NCBI GenBank assembly: GCA_031430435.1 | Contig: JANPBM010000099.1 | Location: 1 to 64,000 of the forward strand | Source of the DNA: JANNVK01 sp031430435 | GTDB lineage: Bacteria; Acidobacteriota; Blastocatellia; Pyrinomonadales; Pyrinomonadaceae | Direction of reading: 5' to 3' | Length of the DNA: 64,000 nucleotides | Shown here: one piece after another, positions 18,671 to 26,266 of the stretch | Layout of the letters: each line of letters begins with the position of its first letter | Numbering within the stretch: position 1 is the first letter of the stretch | Translations under genes and position numbers: made by a program | The notes under the pieces: model-generated | Told to the model about the DNA's origin: nothing | The model's database searches: none | Seen by the model: only the letters and a program-made list of their open reading frames with translations

Positions 18671-19045
18671 TTTATTGTTTGATTTTAGTTTAACTTTTTA
18701 TGTTTATTATTCTAATCGGCTTTGGGTGAAAACGTAAATTAGGAAGTTGAAAATTTTCAGCGGTTTTATTATTCAATTCCCAAACCATTCGGGCGTAAGG
18801 CTATTCGGCATAAAATCAGCCGCCAAAAGATAACAAGTTATTTGAGTTTTCTCCGGCGGTTAATCGCAAATCGGTTGAGGTTGCAGGCTAATTTATCCGC
18901 TTATCAACTGCTTTATTTTCAGTTTTTAACTTTAATTAGGCAAAACAATAGAATTGATTCCGTCTGTTTCAATAGCGGGCTTTTGAACAAGAAAAACTAT
19001 ACTTGTGATGACAATTATAGTAATTTGCAGAAAAATTTGACTAAA
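18671..19045 (+). other. Intergenic stretch with no gene supported
   Basis: A 375-bp gap between icd (leaving on the minus strand) and the DUF3592 gene. A plus-strand frame stays open through its second half, but only from a TTG without a ribosome binding site and with a composition unlike its neighbours, so I do not extend the downstream gene into it. I see no RNA gene, terminator or clear repeat. The promoter of one or both flanking genes must lie here. Confidence 0.5.
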
Positions 19046-19450
19046 ATGGCGAATACAAAAAATCAAGATTTCAAGAAAATAAAGCGTATGATTTTCGGTA
19101 TTATCGGAATAATAATAGTCATCACAGCAGGCATCTGGGGTTGGACAATCCGTGAATTTGTGAATCACAGCGAGACGGCAAAAGGAATTGTTACAAAGTT
19201 AAATTCCGGAGGTTCTCATCCTGAAATAAAAATTACAACCAAAGACGGAAAAGAAATTGAATATCCGCAAGGCGGTTTAATTTTCGGTTATCAAGTTGGC
19301 GATGAGGTAAGCGTCTATTATGATCCCCAAAACCCGAAAAACTGTGTCCTAAACTCATTCGGCGCATTATGGGGTTTTCCACTTTTGGCTTTTACTTTGG
19401 GCATCTGTTTTATTTGCGCGACTCTTTTAACGTCTAAAAGCGCCTTATGA
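19046..19450 (+). CDS. DUF3592-like membrane protein
   Basis: 134 aa from the ATG at 19046. Residues about 13-35 (MIFGIIGIIIVITAGIWGW) and the end (FPLLAFTLGICFICATLL) are membrane segments. Between them is an extracytoplasmic beta domain with AKGIVTKLNSGGSHPEIKI, VGDEVSVYYDPQNPKNCVL, the usual DUF3592 pattern (an OB-like domain ending in V-x-YdPxnP). Function is unknown for this family. There is no evident operon; the gene stands alone between icd and a glycine-rich protein. Confidence 0.8.
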   Translation: MANTKNQDFKKIKRMIFGIIGIIIVITAGIWGWTIREFVNHSETAKGIVTKLNSGGSHPEIKITTKDGKEIEYPQGGLIFGYQVGDEVSVYYDPQNPKNCVLNSFGALWGFPLLAFTLGICFICATLLTSKSAL

Positions 19451-19571
19451 TAACGGAGAAACCATAACCGATTAAAATTATCCGTTGTCGATAATTAGCG
19501 CAACGCGGTGTAACTATTTTAGTTTTATTACTAATTAAACAAAATATACAGTATTAAAGGAGTGCTATAAT

Positions 19572-20123
19572 ATGGGATTAACAGCGTCAAACGTAAATAA
19601 AAAGAGCGCATGGCAATTTGTAACCTTCGGAAGCGGAGGGATAGGTGTTGCATTTGTGGTTGGAGGCGGAGGGCAAGTTGTCTTGGCTGACCCGTCGGGA
19701 ATAAATCATACATTTACCTATGGTGGAATCGGAGTCGGATTGTCAGCCGGATTAAAGATACCCAAGTTAGGTAAGATTCAAATTCCAACCCCTAAAGGAC
19801 CCGCAACCGGAGCCGTTGGTCCAATGGCTTTTCCGTCAACGGGTACAGTTTTTTGTGATGGAAGTTTACCGGGCGGAGATTTAACAAAATCCGATATCCA
19901 AGGTTTATGTATGTTTGCCGAAGTCGGCGGCGGATTAATTGCAGGGGCTTCCGGCACATCGCTGTTTGTCGGACTCAATCCGTTACTGTTACCAACCTTG
20001 AGTATTCCCGGAGTTTCGCAACTCTTCATTAATTCGGCTAGAGGAATGATTTTGATGGCTGGAGCAAATGTCGGTATTCAAGCTCAAATAGGAGCGTCGG
20101 TTTCTTTGGGTTATCTTAATTAA
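19572..20123 (+). CDS. Glycine-rich protein of unknown function
   Basis: 183 aa, preceded by a good AAAGGAG (19557-19563). I do not recognise it. It is rich in Gly/Ala/Val with strand-like repeats (GSGGIGVAFVVGGGGQVVL, FTYGGIGVGLSAGL, AEVGGGLIAGASGTSLF, GANVGIQAQIGASVSLGYLN). It has no signal peptide and only two cysteines. The pattern suggests a small beta-barrel or a trypco/crystallin-like sheet protein, but that is a guess from composition. A terminator at 20172-20203 ends its transcript. Downstream are a VioB-type ferritin-like gene and acireductone dioxygenase on the same strand, each with its own terminator or gap. Confidence 0.75.
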   Translation: MGLTASNVNKKSAWQFVTFGSGGIGVAFVVGGGGQVVLADPSGINHTFTYGGIGVGLSAGLKIPKLGKIQIPTPKGPATGAVGPMAFPSTGTVFCDGSLPGGDLTKSDIQGLCMFAEVGGGLIAGASGTSLFVGLNPLLLPTLSIPGVSQLFINSARGMILMAGANVGIQAQIGASVSLGYLN

Positions 20124-20171
20124 AAGTATCAGCCGCCAACAAAGACGAAAAAGTTGTTTATGGTTCAACGC

Positions 20172-20203
20172 AAAAGGATGAGGTTTCGGCTTCGTCCTTT
20201 TTT
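20172..20203 (+). terminator. Rho-independent terminator of the glycine-rich gene
   Basis: Stem AAAAGGATGAGG (20172-20183) pairs, with two G-T wobbles, to CTTCGTCCTTTT (20190-20201), loop TTTCGG, followed by more T. The same loop and nearly the same stem recur at 21444-21471, after the next gene. Confidence 0.8.
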
Positions 20204-20355
20204 GTTTCTTGATTGTGCGGGTCAAATGGCTTAAACTGGTTTCACGCCTCAACCGAGGTGCGTATTTCCCTATCCGATCGGTCAGCAACTTTGACCAAAA
20301 CTACCCTAAAAGTGGAACCTGAAAACCACTATAAAAAACATATCTGCCCAAAAAT

Positions 20356-21417
20356 ATGAAAATGACAAATATTTCGCGGTTAGAAATAACTAACCCGAAT
20401 CAGTGGACAAAAGACGAGCTTTACACCAATTTACAAGCAGCGGTTGATGTCGAACTTTGGACAATTCCGCTTTATTTAACGGCGCTTTATTCAATTCAAA
20501 ATCTGAATTCCGGCAATCAGCAAAATTATCCGGTTGCCGCAAAGTTAATTGAAAGCGTTGTGATTGAAGAAATGCTGCATCTGCAATTAGCAAGCAATGT
20601 TTGCAACGCTTTAGGTTATTCCCCGCAAATGAACTTCCCTGTTTACGACGCGGCAGAAGGAATTCCTTTTTTGAAAGTAACCGTTCCGCCGCAGTATCAA
20701 GGCTACCAAGTACAGTTAGGCGGTTTAGACTTAAATCAACTGAAATTATTTTGTGTAATCGAACTGCCGGAACCGCAAACAACGCCTGATTGGGAAACCC
20801 AAACTAAATATAATTCAATCGGCGAATTGTATCAGGCACTTGAAATTGCCGTTACAAATCTGTGGTCAAGTTTATATGTCGGCGATGCGGATAACATCAA
20901 ACAACAGGCAAATTTTACCGATTATTTGGCGAAATTTAAACAAGGCGACGGTTTCAGTCAGATTGTAAATACTTTGGATACGGCTTTGGGCGCGATGCAG
21001 GCAATCGTCGGGCAAGGCGAAGGAAATCCGAGCGGAAACGAAATTCCCGATCCGGATCAACCGCCTGCCGAACCAGCCGATCCGAGCGGTTACGACCCAA
21101 GCGATTACGATCCGAGCGACAGCCATTACGTTAAATTCAACACGATTTTTAACGACATCGTTGCCGGTGCAAATGTTCCGCCCGTTTATCCGCTTATCCC
21201 AAATCCCGATAAACAACAACTTGCCGAACAAGCTAATGCAATGATTCAACTCAAACAAAGTTACGAGAGTTTTTTGCAACAGTTGGAAAGCGGTTTTAAT
21301 ACGCCGCAGGCTAATAATCAGATGCCGGGTTCATTTTATTCGAATATGTTCAATCTGCAAAATATGATTACAACCGTTTGGCAAACAGGCGCCGTTCCGA
21401 GTTTTCCGACTCAATAG
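20356..21417 (+). CDS. VioB-type ferritin-like protein
   Basis: 353 aa. The N-terminal half fits the ferritin-like domain found in VioB/RebD-family iminophenylpyruvate dimer synthases (family of PF12902): DVELWTIPLYLTALYS, an EEMLHLQLASNVCNALG helix with E-x2-H type ligands, and NFPVYDAAEGIPFLKVTVP. The middle has a low-complexity acidic Pro/Ser/Asp section (PDPDQPPAEPADPSG, then YDPSDYDPSDS, residues about 228-258), then a second helical part with QLKQSYESFLQQLESG. Likely a di-iron/haem-type ferritin fold acting in the cytoplasm; no violacein-type genes accompany it, so the substrate is unknown. Confidence 0.82.
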   Translation: MKMTNISRLEITNPNQWTKDELYTNLQAAVDVELWTIPLYLTALYSIQNLNSGNQQNYPVAAKLIESVVIEEMLHLQLASNVCNALGYSPQMNFPVYDAAEGIPFLKVTVPPQYQGYQVQLGGLDLNQLKLFCVIELPEPQTTPDWETQTKYNSIGELYQALEIAVTNLWSSLYVGDADNIKQQANFTDYLAKFKQGDGFSQIVNTLDTALGAMQAIVGQGEGNPSGNEIPDPDQPPAEPADPSGYDPSDYDPSDSHYVKFNTIFNDIVAGANVPPVYPLIPNPDKQQLAEQANAMIQLKQSYESFLQQLESGFNTPQANNQMPGSFYSNMFNLQNMITTVWQTGAVPSFPTQ

Positions 21418-21443
21418 CGTGTCGATTCCGGATTGAATCGGTG

Positions 21444-21471
21444 AGGATGAAGTTTCGGCTTCATCCTTTTT
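21444..21471 (+). terminator. Rho-independent terminator after the ferritin-like gene
   Basis: Perfect 9-bp stem AGGATGAAG (21444-21452) / CTTCATCCT (21459-21467), loop TTTCGG, followed by T-run. It is a close copy of the hairpin at 20172-20203. Confidence 0.88.
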
Positions 21472-21576
21472 CCGTTTTCGGTTAAGATTATTTATAAAAT
21501 ATGTCGGCGCAACGCAGAAAATCGACTTTGGAATCGGTCGTTGCAATTCCGGTTTTACTCGGATAATTACTAAATT

Positions 21577-22122
21577 ATGGCAATCGTCAACATTCCCGAT
21601 AAAAATTTAACGCTTCGCGGGACAACTGAAATTACGGATTATTTGTCGAAAATCGGTATCGATTACGAACGTTGGCAAGCAACTCGCGCAGTTTCGTCGG
21701 ATGCTTCGGAAACTGAAATTTTGGCGGCGTATGCGACCGAAATCGAACGGCTCAAAGCAAGCGGCGGTTATTCGACGGCGGACGTTGTCAATCTTGCGCC
21801 GACCACGCCGAATCTTGAAATAATGCTCGACAAATTTAACCGCGAACATTGGCACGACGAAGACGAAGTTCGCTTTATCGTCAACGGACACGGGCTTTTT
21901 CATATCGCGCCAAATAATGCGGACGTTATTTCAATCGAAATGGAAGCGGGCGATTTAATCAGGGTTCCGCGCGGGACGCTTCATTGGTTTAATCTTTGCA
22001 ATGATAAAACCGTGCGGGCAATTCGCCTCTTTGAAGACGTTTCCGGCTGGACACCACATTACACGAAAAGTGAAATCGACGCGAAATATCAGCCGCTTTG
22101 TTTCAGCGAAACGGTTGATTGA
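21577..22122 (+). CDS. mtnD: Acireductone dioxygenase (ARD, cupin)
   Basis: 181 aa, full length. The cupin metal site is visible as HWHDEDEVRFIVNGHGLF (His-x-His-x4-Glu) with the second-strand histidine in PRGTLHWFNL. FEDVSGWTPHYT is the usual ARD C-terminal signature. The enzyme cleaves acireductone in the methionine salvage pathway; with Fe it gives the keto acid, with Ni an off-path product. No other salvage genes (mtnA, mtnB, mtnC) are within the window. It converges on uppS with 16 bp between stop codons. Confidence 0.95.
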   Translation: MAIVNIPDKNLTLRGTTEITDYLSKIGIDYERWQATRAVSSDASETEILAAYATEIERLKASGGYSTADVVNLAPTTPNLEIMLDKFNREHWHDEDEVRFIVNGHGLFHIAPNNADVISIEMEAGDLIRVPRGTLHWFNLCNDKTVRAIRLFEDVSGWTPHYTKSEIDAKYQPLCFSETVD

Positions 22123-22138
22123 TTGATTTTCGGCGTTC

Positions 22139-22930
22139 TTACTGCCGACCTCCCGCTGATTCCACGTCGCCGAATCGGCGTTCGCGTTTTTGAAATTCGA
22201 TAATCGATTCGAATATTTGCGGTCGTCTGAAATCGGGGAAAAGTGTTTCGGTAACATAAATTTCGCTGTATGCGATTTGCCACAGCAAAAAGTTGGAAAT
22301 TCGCATCTCGCCGCTGGTTCTGATAAGTAAATCGACTTCGGGCAAGTTGTGTGTGTAAAGGTTTTGTTCTATTTCAAGCTCGGTTAAATCATCGACTTTC
22401 CCGCCGTTTTTCAACAACTTTTCAACGGCGCTTTTCGCTGCTTCGATAATCTCCGCGCGTCCGCCGTAATTTAACGCAATGCTCAGAACCGTGCCGGTGT
22501 TGAAAGCAGTTTTTTCTTCGGCTTTGGCAATTTCACGCCGAACTGTTTCGCTCAAACCTTTGATGTTTCCGATGGCTTGAAACTTGATGTTTTGGCGATG
22601 AAGTTCGGTAACTTCTTTTTTCAGAAAATGCACCAACATTTCAAATAACGCTCCGACTTCATCTTCGGGACGCTTCCAATTTTCGGTCGAAAAAGCGTAA
22701 AGCGTAACGGCTTTCAAGCCTAATCTGGCAGACGTATCGACAATCGAACGCACGCTTTCGACACCTGCCCGATGCCCGAAAATTCGCGGCTGACGGCGTT
22801 GTTTCGCCCATCGACCGTTGCCGTCCATAATGATTGCGACGTGGTGCGGCAAACGCGAAAAATCGACCGCCGCCAGCAATTTTGCCTCGTCGGAATTCGG
22901 TTTAATAATTTCGGTAAAGTTTGACAACAC
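22139..22930 (-). CDS. uppS: Isoprenyl transferase (undecaprenyl diphosphate synthase)
   Basis: 263 aa if GTG at 22930 is the start. An upstream ATG at 23026 is in frame, but a good promoter lies inside that extension (see 22956-22985), and the extra residues look non-coding. Landmarks of cis-prenyltransferases: VAIIMDGNGRWAKQR (substrate Asp), GHRAGVESVRSI, YAFSTENWKRPEDEV, ALNYGGRAEI, DLLIRTSGEMRISNFLLWQIAYSE. It makes the C55 lipid carrier precursor for peptidoglycan and for polysaccharides like the one coded at the left of this window. Start confidence is moderate, identity high. Confidence 0.95.
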   Translation of the reverse strand: MLSNFTEIIKPNSDEAKLLAAVDFSRLPHHVAIIMDGNGRWAKQRRQPRIFGHRAGVESVRSIVDTSARLGLKAVTLYAFSTENWKRPEDEVGALFEMLVHFLKKEVTELHRQNIKFQAIGNIKGLSETVRREIAKAEEKTAFNTGTVLSIALNYGGRAEIIEAAKSAVEKLLKNGGKVDDLTELEIEQNLYTHNLPEVDLLIRTSGEMRISNFLLWQIAYSEIYVTETLFPDFRRPQIFESIIEFQKRERRFGDVESAGGRQ

Positions 22931-22955
22931 AATAAGTTTGAAGGCTGTTTCGATA

Positions 22956-22985
22956 ATTGTAGCCGAATGACGGCAGGTTAGGCAA
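22956..22985 (-). promoter_or_regulatory. Predicted sigma-70 promoter of uppS
   Basis: On the minus strand TTGCCT (22980-22985) and TACAAT (22956-22961) are 18 bp apart. The start site would fall near 22949, about 19 bases ahead of the GTG at 22930. This argues that the ATG at 23026 is not used. Confidence 0.55.
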
Positions 22986-23196
22986 TAACTCTTTTGGAAA
23001 TTACATATTTTTTGAAATGTCCGCATAATTGCGTTAAAAACCTTTTAATTCATCGTTCGTCTTTTAAAATTTCACATTATCCGGCGGAGTTTTAACGCCG
23101 ACATTTCTGTTCTTGCGCCGAACCTTCTTCAAAAATATGACGTTTTGTGTTACAACTGTTTGCAAGGTTTGTTAATCAAATCGTTTTTAAAAGTGT

Positions 23197-24861
23197 ATGT
23201 CAGAATTTATCGGAAAAGTATTGGCGGACAAATATCGGGTTGAATCGGTGATGCGGGAAAGCGGCATGGGAACTATTTTTCGCGGCTCGCATTTGTTGAT
23301 GGATAAACCTGTGGCGATTAAAATTTTGTCGCCCGCGTTGGCGGTTGACGACAACATCGTGCAACGTTTTTCGGTTGAAGCCCGCACGGTTTCGCGTTTG
23401 ACGCACCCGAATGTTTTGAATATTACCGATTACGGCACGGATAAAAACAACGTGGTTTTTATCGTTATGGAATACGCGGAAGGCGAAACGCTCAGACACG
23501 CGATTGCCGAAGACGGTAAATTTTCGCTCGAACGCGCCGGCAATATCATCAATCAAATCGCTTCCGCGCTTTCAACCGCGCATTCGCAAGGCATCATTCA
23601 TCGTAATTTAAATAGCGAAAATGTTTTGCTGACCAAAACGCCGACCGAAAAAGATATTGTTAAAATTTTAGATTTCGGCACCGTGCGAATTGACGAAAGC
23701 GATATTTCCGACCGCAAACCCGAATATCTTTCGCCCGAACAATGCAGCGAATCTTCTGAGGCAGACGAACGTTCCGATATTTATTCGCTCGGCGTGATTT
23801 TATATGAAATGTTGGCTGGCGAAGTTCCGTTCGTTGCCGATTCGCCGACCGACATAATGCTCAAGCACGTCCAAGAACCGCCGCCGCCGATTCTGTCCGT
23901 GCGAAACGATTTACCGACCGAAGTTGAAAATATCGTCCAACGCGCATTGTCAAAACAACCTGTTCAGCGGTTTCAATCCGCGACCGATTTATCTGATGCG
24001 TTAAAACGAATCGGCGCAAATAATTTTCACGAAGTTGAACAAGAAACGGTTGTTAATCCCAAAATCGAAGAAATTCCGCCGCCGCAAATTGTCGCCAAAC
24101 CTTTTCCGCAACCGCAAAATAATCTGTGGAAAACCGCGTTTATCGTGCTTGCCGGAATTTGCGCGTTGGGTGCGGGATTGGTTTTTATGACCAACGGCAA
24201 ACGCACGAATCCGGAATTGCAAACCGATGTTAATGCCATTCCGCTCCAACCTTTGAATCCCGCGACAGGTTCGACCGAACAGGATTTGGCAAACTATAAT
24301 TCCGCAACCGGACAATACGGAGCGAACGGGACGAATATGCAAGGAGTTCAAGTTATCGGCACTGATGCAGGTAGCGGCGATTGGGGAAGAGGCGGACGAC
24401 CGCCTGCGGGAGCGCCTGTTGGCGGAGTTCCGTATCCTGTTGTTCCGCAATCGGGAGTTACGCAACAAACCTATCAGGCAAACGGAATGCCGACCGTTGA
24501 CGCAAACAGTCAATTTACAACGGATTATGAACTGCGAGCGGTAAATGCGAATACAAATGCTAAAGTCATCAAAAACGCAAATGTAAACGTCAAAGCAAAT
24601 GCAAATATTCAGATTAAACCGAATGCAAATGCAAACGTTAAAACGCCGCCGCCGACTGCAAACACAACCATTACAAATACAGTTCCGCCGACACCGGATT
24701 CGACAAAACCGACAAAACCTTTAAAGGGAAAACAACCGCCGATTAAGGTAATTCTGCCGCCGGAAAAACCTGTCGAAGCGCCGCCAAAGGAAACAAAGCC
24801 GGAGAAACCGCCGACTTCAATCAAAACAACGCCGAGCGGCAAACAGAGCGATTCCGAATAA
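23197..24861 (+). CDS. Hanks-type Ser/Thr kinase-fold protein lacking the catalytic Asp
   Basis: 554 aa. Kinase domain at residues about 13-270: a degenerate glycine loop (RESGMGTIFRG), VAIK lysine (Lys42), alpha-C Glu61, DFG (Asp159) and YLSPEQ. The catalytic loop reads IIHRNLNSENVLL, so the HRD aspartate is Asn137 and the following Lys is also Asn. By family knowledge this should abolish or greatly reduce phosphotransfer. A transmembrane helix follows (TAFIVLAGICALGAGLVFM, about residue 310-330), then a Pro/Asn-rich C-terminal part with repeated Asn-Ala (NANTNAKVIKNANVNVK) and PPEKP blocks, presumably outside the membrane. 21 bp upstream of a rhodanese gene. It may be a sensor or scaffold rather than an enzyme. 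Confidence 0.9.
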   Translation: MSEFIGKVLADKYRVESVMRESGMGTIFRGSHLLMDKPVAIKILSPALAVDDNIVQRFSVEARTVSRLTHPNVLNITDYGTDKNNVVFIVMEYAEGETLRHAIAEDGKFSLERAGNIINQIASALSTAHSQGIIHRNLNSENVLLTKTPTEKDIVKILDFGTVRIDESDISDRKPEYLSPEQCSESSEADERSDIYSLGVILYEMLAGEVPFVADSPTDIMLKHVQEPPPPILSVRNDLPTEVENIVQRALSKQPVQRFQSATDLSDALKRIGANNFHEVEQETVVNPKIEEIPPPQIVAKPFPQPQNNLWKTAFIVLAGICALGAGLVFMTNGKRTNPELQTDVNAIPLQPLNPATGSTEQDLANYNSATGQYGANGTNMQGVQVIGTDAGSGDWGRGGRPPAGAPVGGVPYPVVPQSGVTQQTYQANGMPTVDANSQFTTDYELRAVNANTNAKVIKNANVNVKANANIQIKPNANANVKTPPPTANTTITNTVPPTPDSTKPTKPLKGKQPPIKVILPPEKPVEAPPKETKPEKPPTSIKTTPSGKQSDSE

Positions 24862-24882
24862 TCCGAAAATTGAAATAACGAT

Positions 24883-25203
24883 ATGAATTCAATCACAGCA
24901 ACCGAACTGAAACAACGACTCGACAACGGCGACGACATTCAAATTATTGATGTCCGCGAACAAAACGAATTTGATTTTTGTCGAATTCCGAACACAACTT
25001 TGATTCCGCTCGGACAAGTCTCGGCTCGAATGAGCGAAATCGACTCGAATCGAACAACCGTAGTGCATTGCAAAATGGGCGGACGAAGCGCGAAAGCGAT
25101 TGAAAATCTGCAAGCCGCAGGTTTTACGGGCGAACTGATAAACCTGCAAGGCGGAATTACGGCGTGGTCAAATGAAGTTGATTCAAGCGTACCGAAATAT
25201 TAA
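24883..25203 (+). CDS. Single-domain rhodanese
   Basis: 106 aa. Typical rhodanese/GlpE-like fold: IIDVREQNEFDFCRIPNT at the start, the active-site loop VVHCKMGGRSAKAI with the persulfide-forming cysteine (about Cys63), and INLQGGITAWSNEVD at the end. The CxxGxR loop is intact, so it should be catalytically competent for sulfur transfer in the cytoplasm. It follows the kinase-like gene by 21 bp and probably shares its transcript. The acceptor is unknown. Confidence 0.92.
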   Translation: MNSITATELKQRLDNGDDIQIIDVREQNEFDFCRIPNTTLIPLGQVSARMSEIDSNRTTVVHCKMGGRSAKAIENLQAAGFTGELINLQGGITAWSNEVDSSVPKY

Positions 25204-25209
25204 ATTTCA

Positions 25210-25277
25210 GCCGCAGAATTACCGGAGTAAGACGAGCTGAAAAAGTTTTTCTCGGCATTCTTCGCTGATTCTGCGGC
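25210..25277. repeat. 68-bp palindromic element at the 5' end of argB
   Basis: GCCGCAGAAT (25210-25219) is the exact reverse complement of ATTCTGCGGC (25268-25277). Inside, CGAGCTGAAAAAG and TTTTTCTCGG form a second, imperfect stem around the centre. The element begins 7 bp after the rhodanese stop and reaches into the open frame of argB. It looks like a REP-type mobile palindrome, but I found no second copy in this window. Confidence 0.65.
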
Positions 25278-26181
25278 AAATAAAAGTAATATTAACACAC
25301 AAAAACTCGAACTTTTACGCGAAGCTCTTCCCTATATTCAACGATTTAAGGGCAAAACTTTTGTCGTCAAATTTTCGGGCAAAGTTACCGAAAACAAAGA
25401 GAACCTTGCTTCGTTGGCAGAAGAATTGGCATTGATTCATCAGGTCGGAATCAAACTTTGCGTAATTCACGGCGGCGGCAAACAGCTTTCCGAACTCGCG
25501 CGAAAACTCGGTGTTGTCCAAACCGTAATCGACGGTCGGCGCGTTACGGACGATGACACGCTCGAACTTGCAAAAATGATTTTTGCGGGCAAAATCAACA
25601 TCGAAATTCTCGCGGCTTTGCGTCAACGCGGGACAGCGGCGGTCGGACTTTCGGGCATTGACGGCGATGTGATTTCGGCAGTCAAACGTCCGCCGAAAGA
25701 GGTTTTTAATCGTGAAACAGGCGAGACGAAAACCGTCGATTTCGGCAATGTCGGCGATGTTGTCAAAATTAACGAAAAGTTGCTGAGTTTGCTTTTGGAC
25801 GCGGATTATTTGCCGGTTATTTCATCGCTCGGAGCAAATTCCGCCGGTCAAATTTTCAACATCAACGCCGATACGGTTGCCGCCGAAATTGCCATAAAAT
25901 TGAAAGCGGAAAAGTTGGTTTTACTCTCGGACATAAACGGTATTTATCTTGATCCGAACGATGAAACGACCAAACTTTCGCGTGTCAACCTCAGCCAAGC
26001 CGAAGAAATGATTGCAAACGGAACGGCAACCGGCGGAATGATTCCGAAACTGCAAAACCTCGTTTCATTGCTTAACCAAGGCGTAAAATCTGCTCACATT
26101 ATCAGCGGAAATGAACGAAATGCTCTGCTTGCCGAAGTTTTTACGGACGAAGGAACAGGCACGATGATAAGTAAAGAGTGA
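25237..26181 (+). CDS. argB: N-acetylglutamate kinase, start non-canonical or replaced
   Basis: The frame is open from 25231; the family N-terminus KLELLREALPYIQRFKGK is coded well upstream of the first ATG/GTG/TTG in frame (a TTG at 25414), so the gene starts without one of these codons. A CTG at 25237 has GGAG 9 bases upstream; an ATT at 25291 is the other candidate. Landmarks: FVVKFSGKVTEN (usual KxGG, here K-F-S-G), VIHGGGKQLSELARKLGV, and GTATGGMIPKLQN. It phosphorylates N-acetylglutamate in arginine synthesis. From 25237 the length is 314 aa, slightly long for the family. A 68-bp palindrome covers the start region. Length and identity are firm; the start is not. Confidence 0.9.
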   Translation: MKKFFSAFFADSAANKSNINTQKLELLREALPYIQRFKGKTFVVKFSGKVTENKENLASLAEELALIHQVGIKLCVIHGGGKQLSELARKLGVVQTVIDGRRVTDDDTLELAKMIFAGKINIEILAALRQRGTAAVGLSGIDGDVISAVKRPPKEVFNRETGETKTVDFGNVGDVVKINEKLLSLLLDADYLPVISSLGANSAGQIFNINADTVAAEIAIKLKAEKLVLLSDINGIYLDPNDETTKLSRVNLSQAEEMIANGTATGGMIPKLQNLVSLLNQGVKSAHIISGNERNALLAEVFTDEGTGTMISKE

Positions 26182-26215
26182 GGATTCGAGATAATTTTCA
26201 CGCCGCCGAACAAAT

Positions 26216-26254
26216 AAAAAGAAACTGCAAAACTCTCTGCAATTTCTTTTTTTT
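26216..26254. terminator. Bidirectional terminator between argB and the PEGA/TPR gene
   Basis: GAAACTGCA (26221-26229) pairs with TGCAATTTC (26238-26246) with one C-A mismatch, flanked by AAAAA before and an eight-T run after. It serves convergent genes on both strands. Confidence 0.7.
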
Positions 26255-26266
26255 CTGCCGACTGCT

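Noticed and set aside
18842..19450. DUF3592 gene with 68-residue N-terminal extension
   Set aside because: The extension begins with TTG, lacks a binding site, and its residues do not look like the family. Start moved to 19046.
22931..23026. UppS start at the ATG at 23026
   Set aside because: The extension contains a promoter-like TTGCCT-18-TACAAT and codes no family residues; GTG at 22930 gives a normal length.
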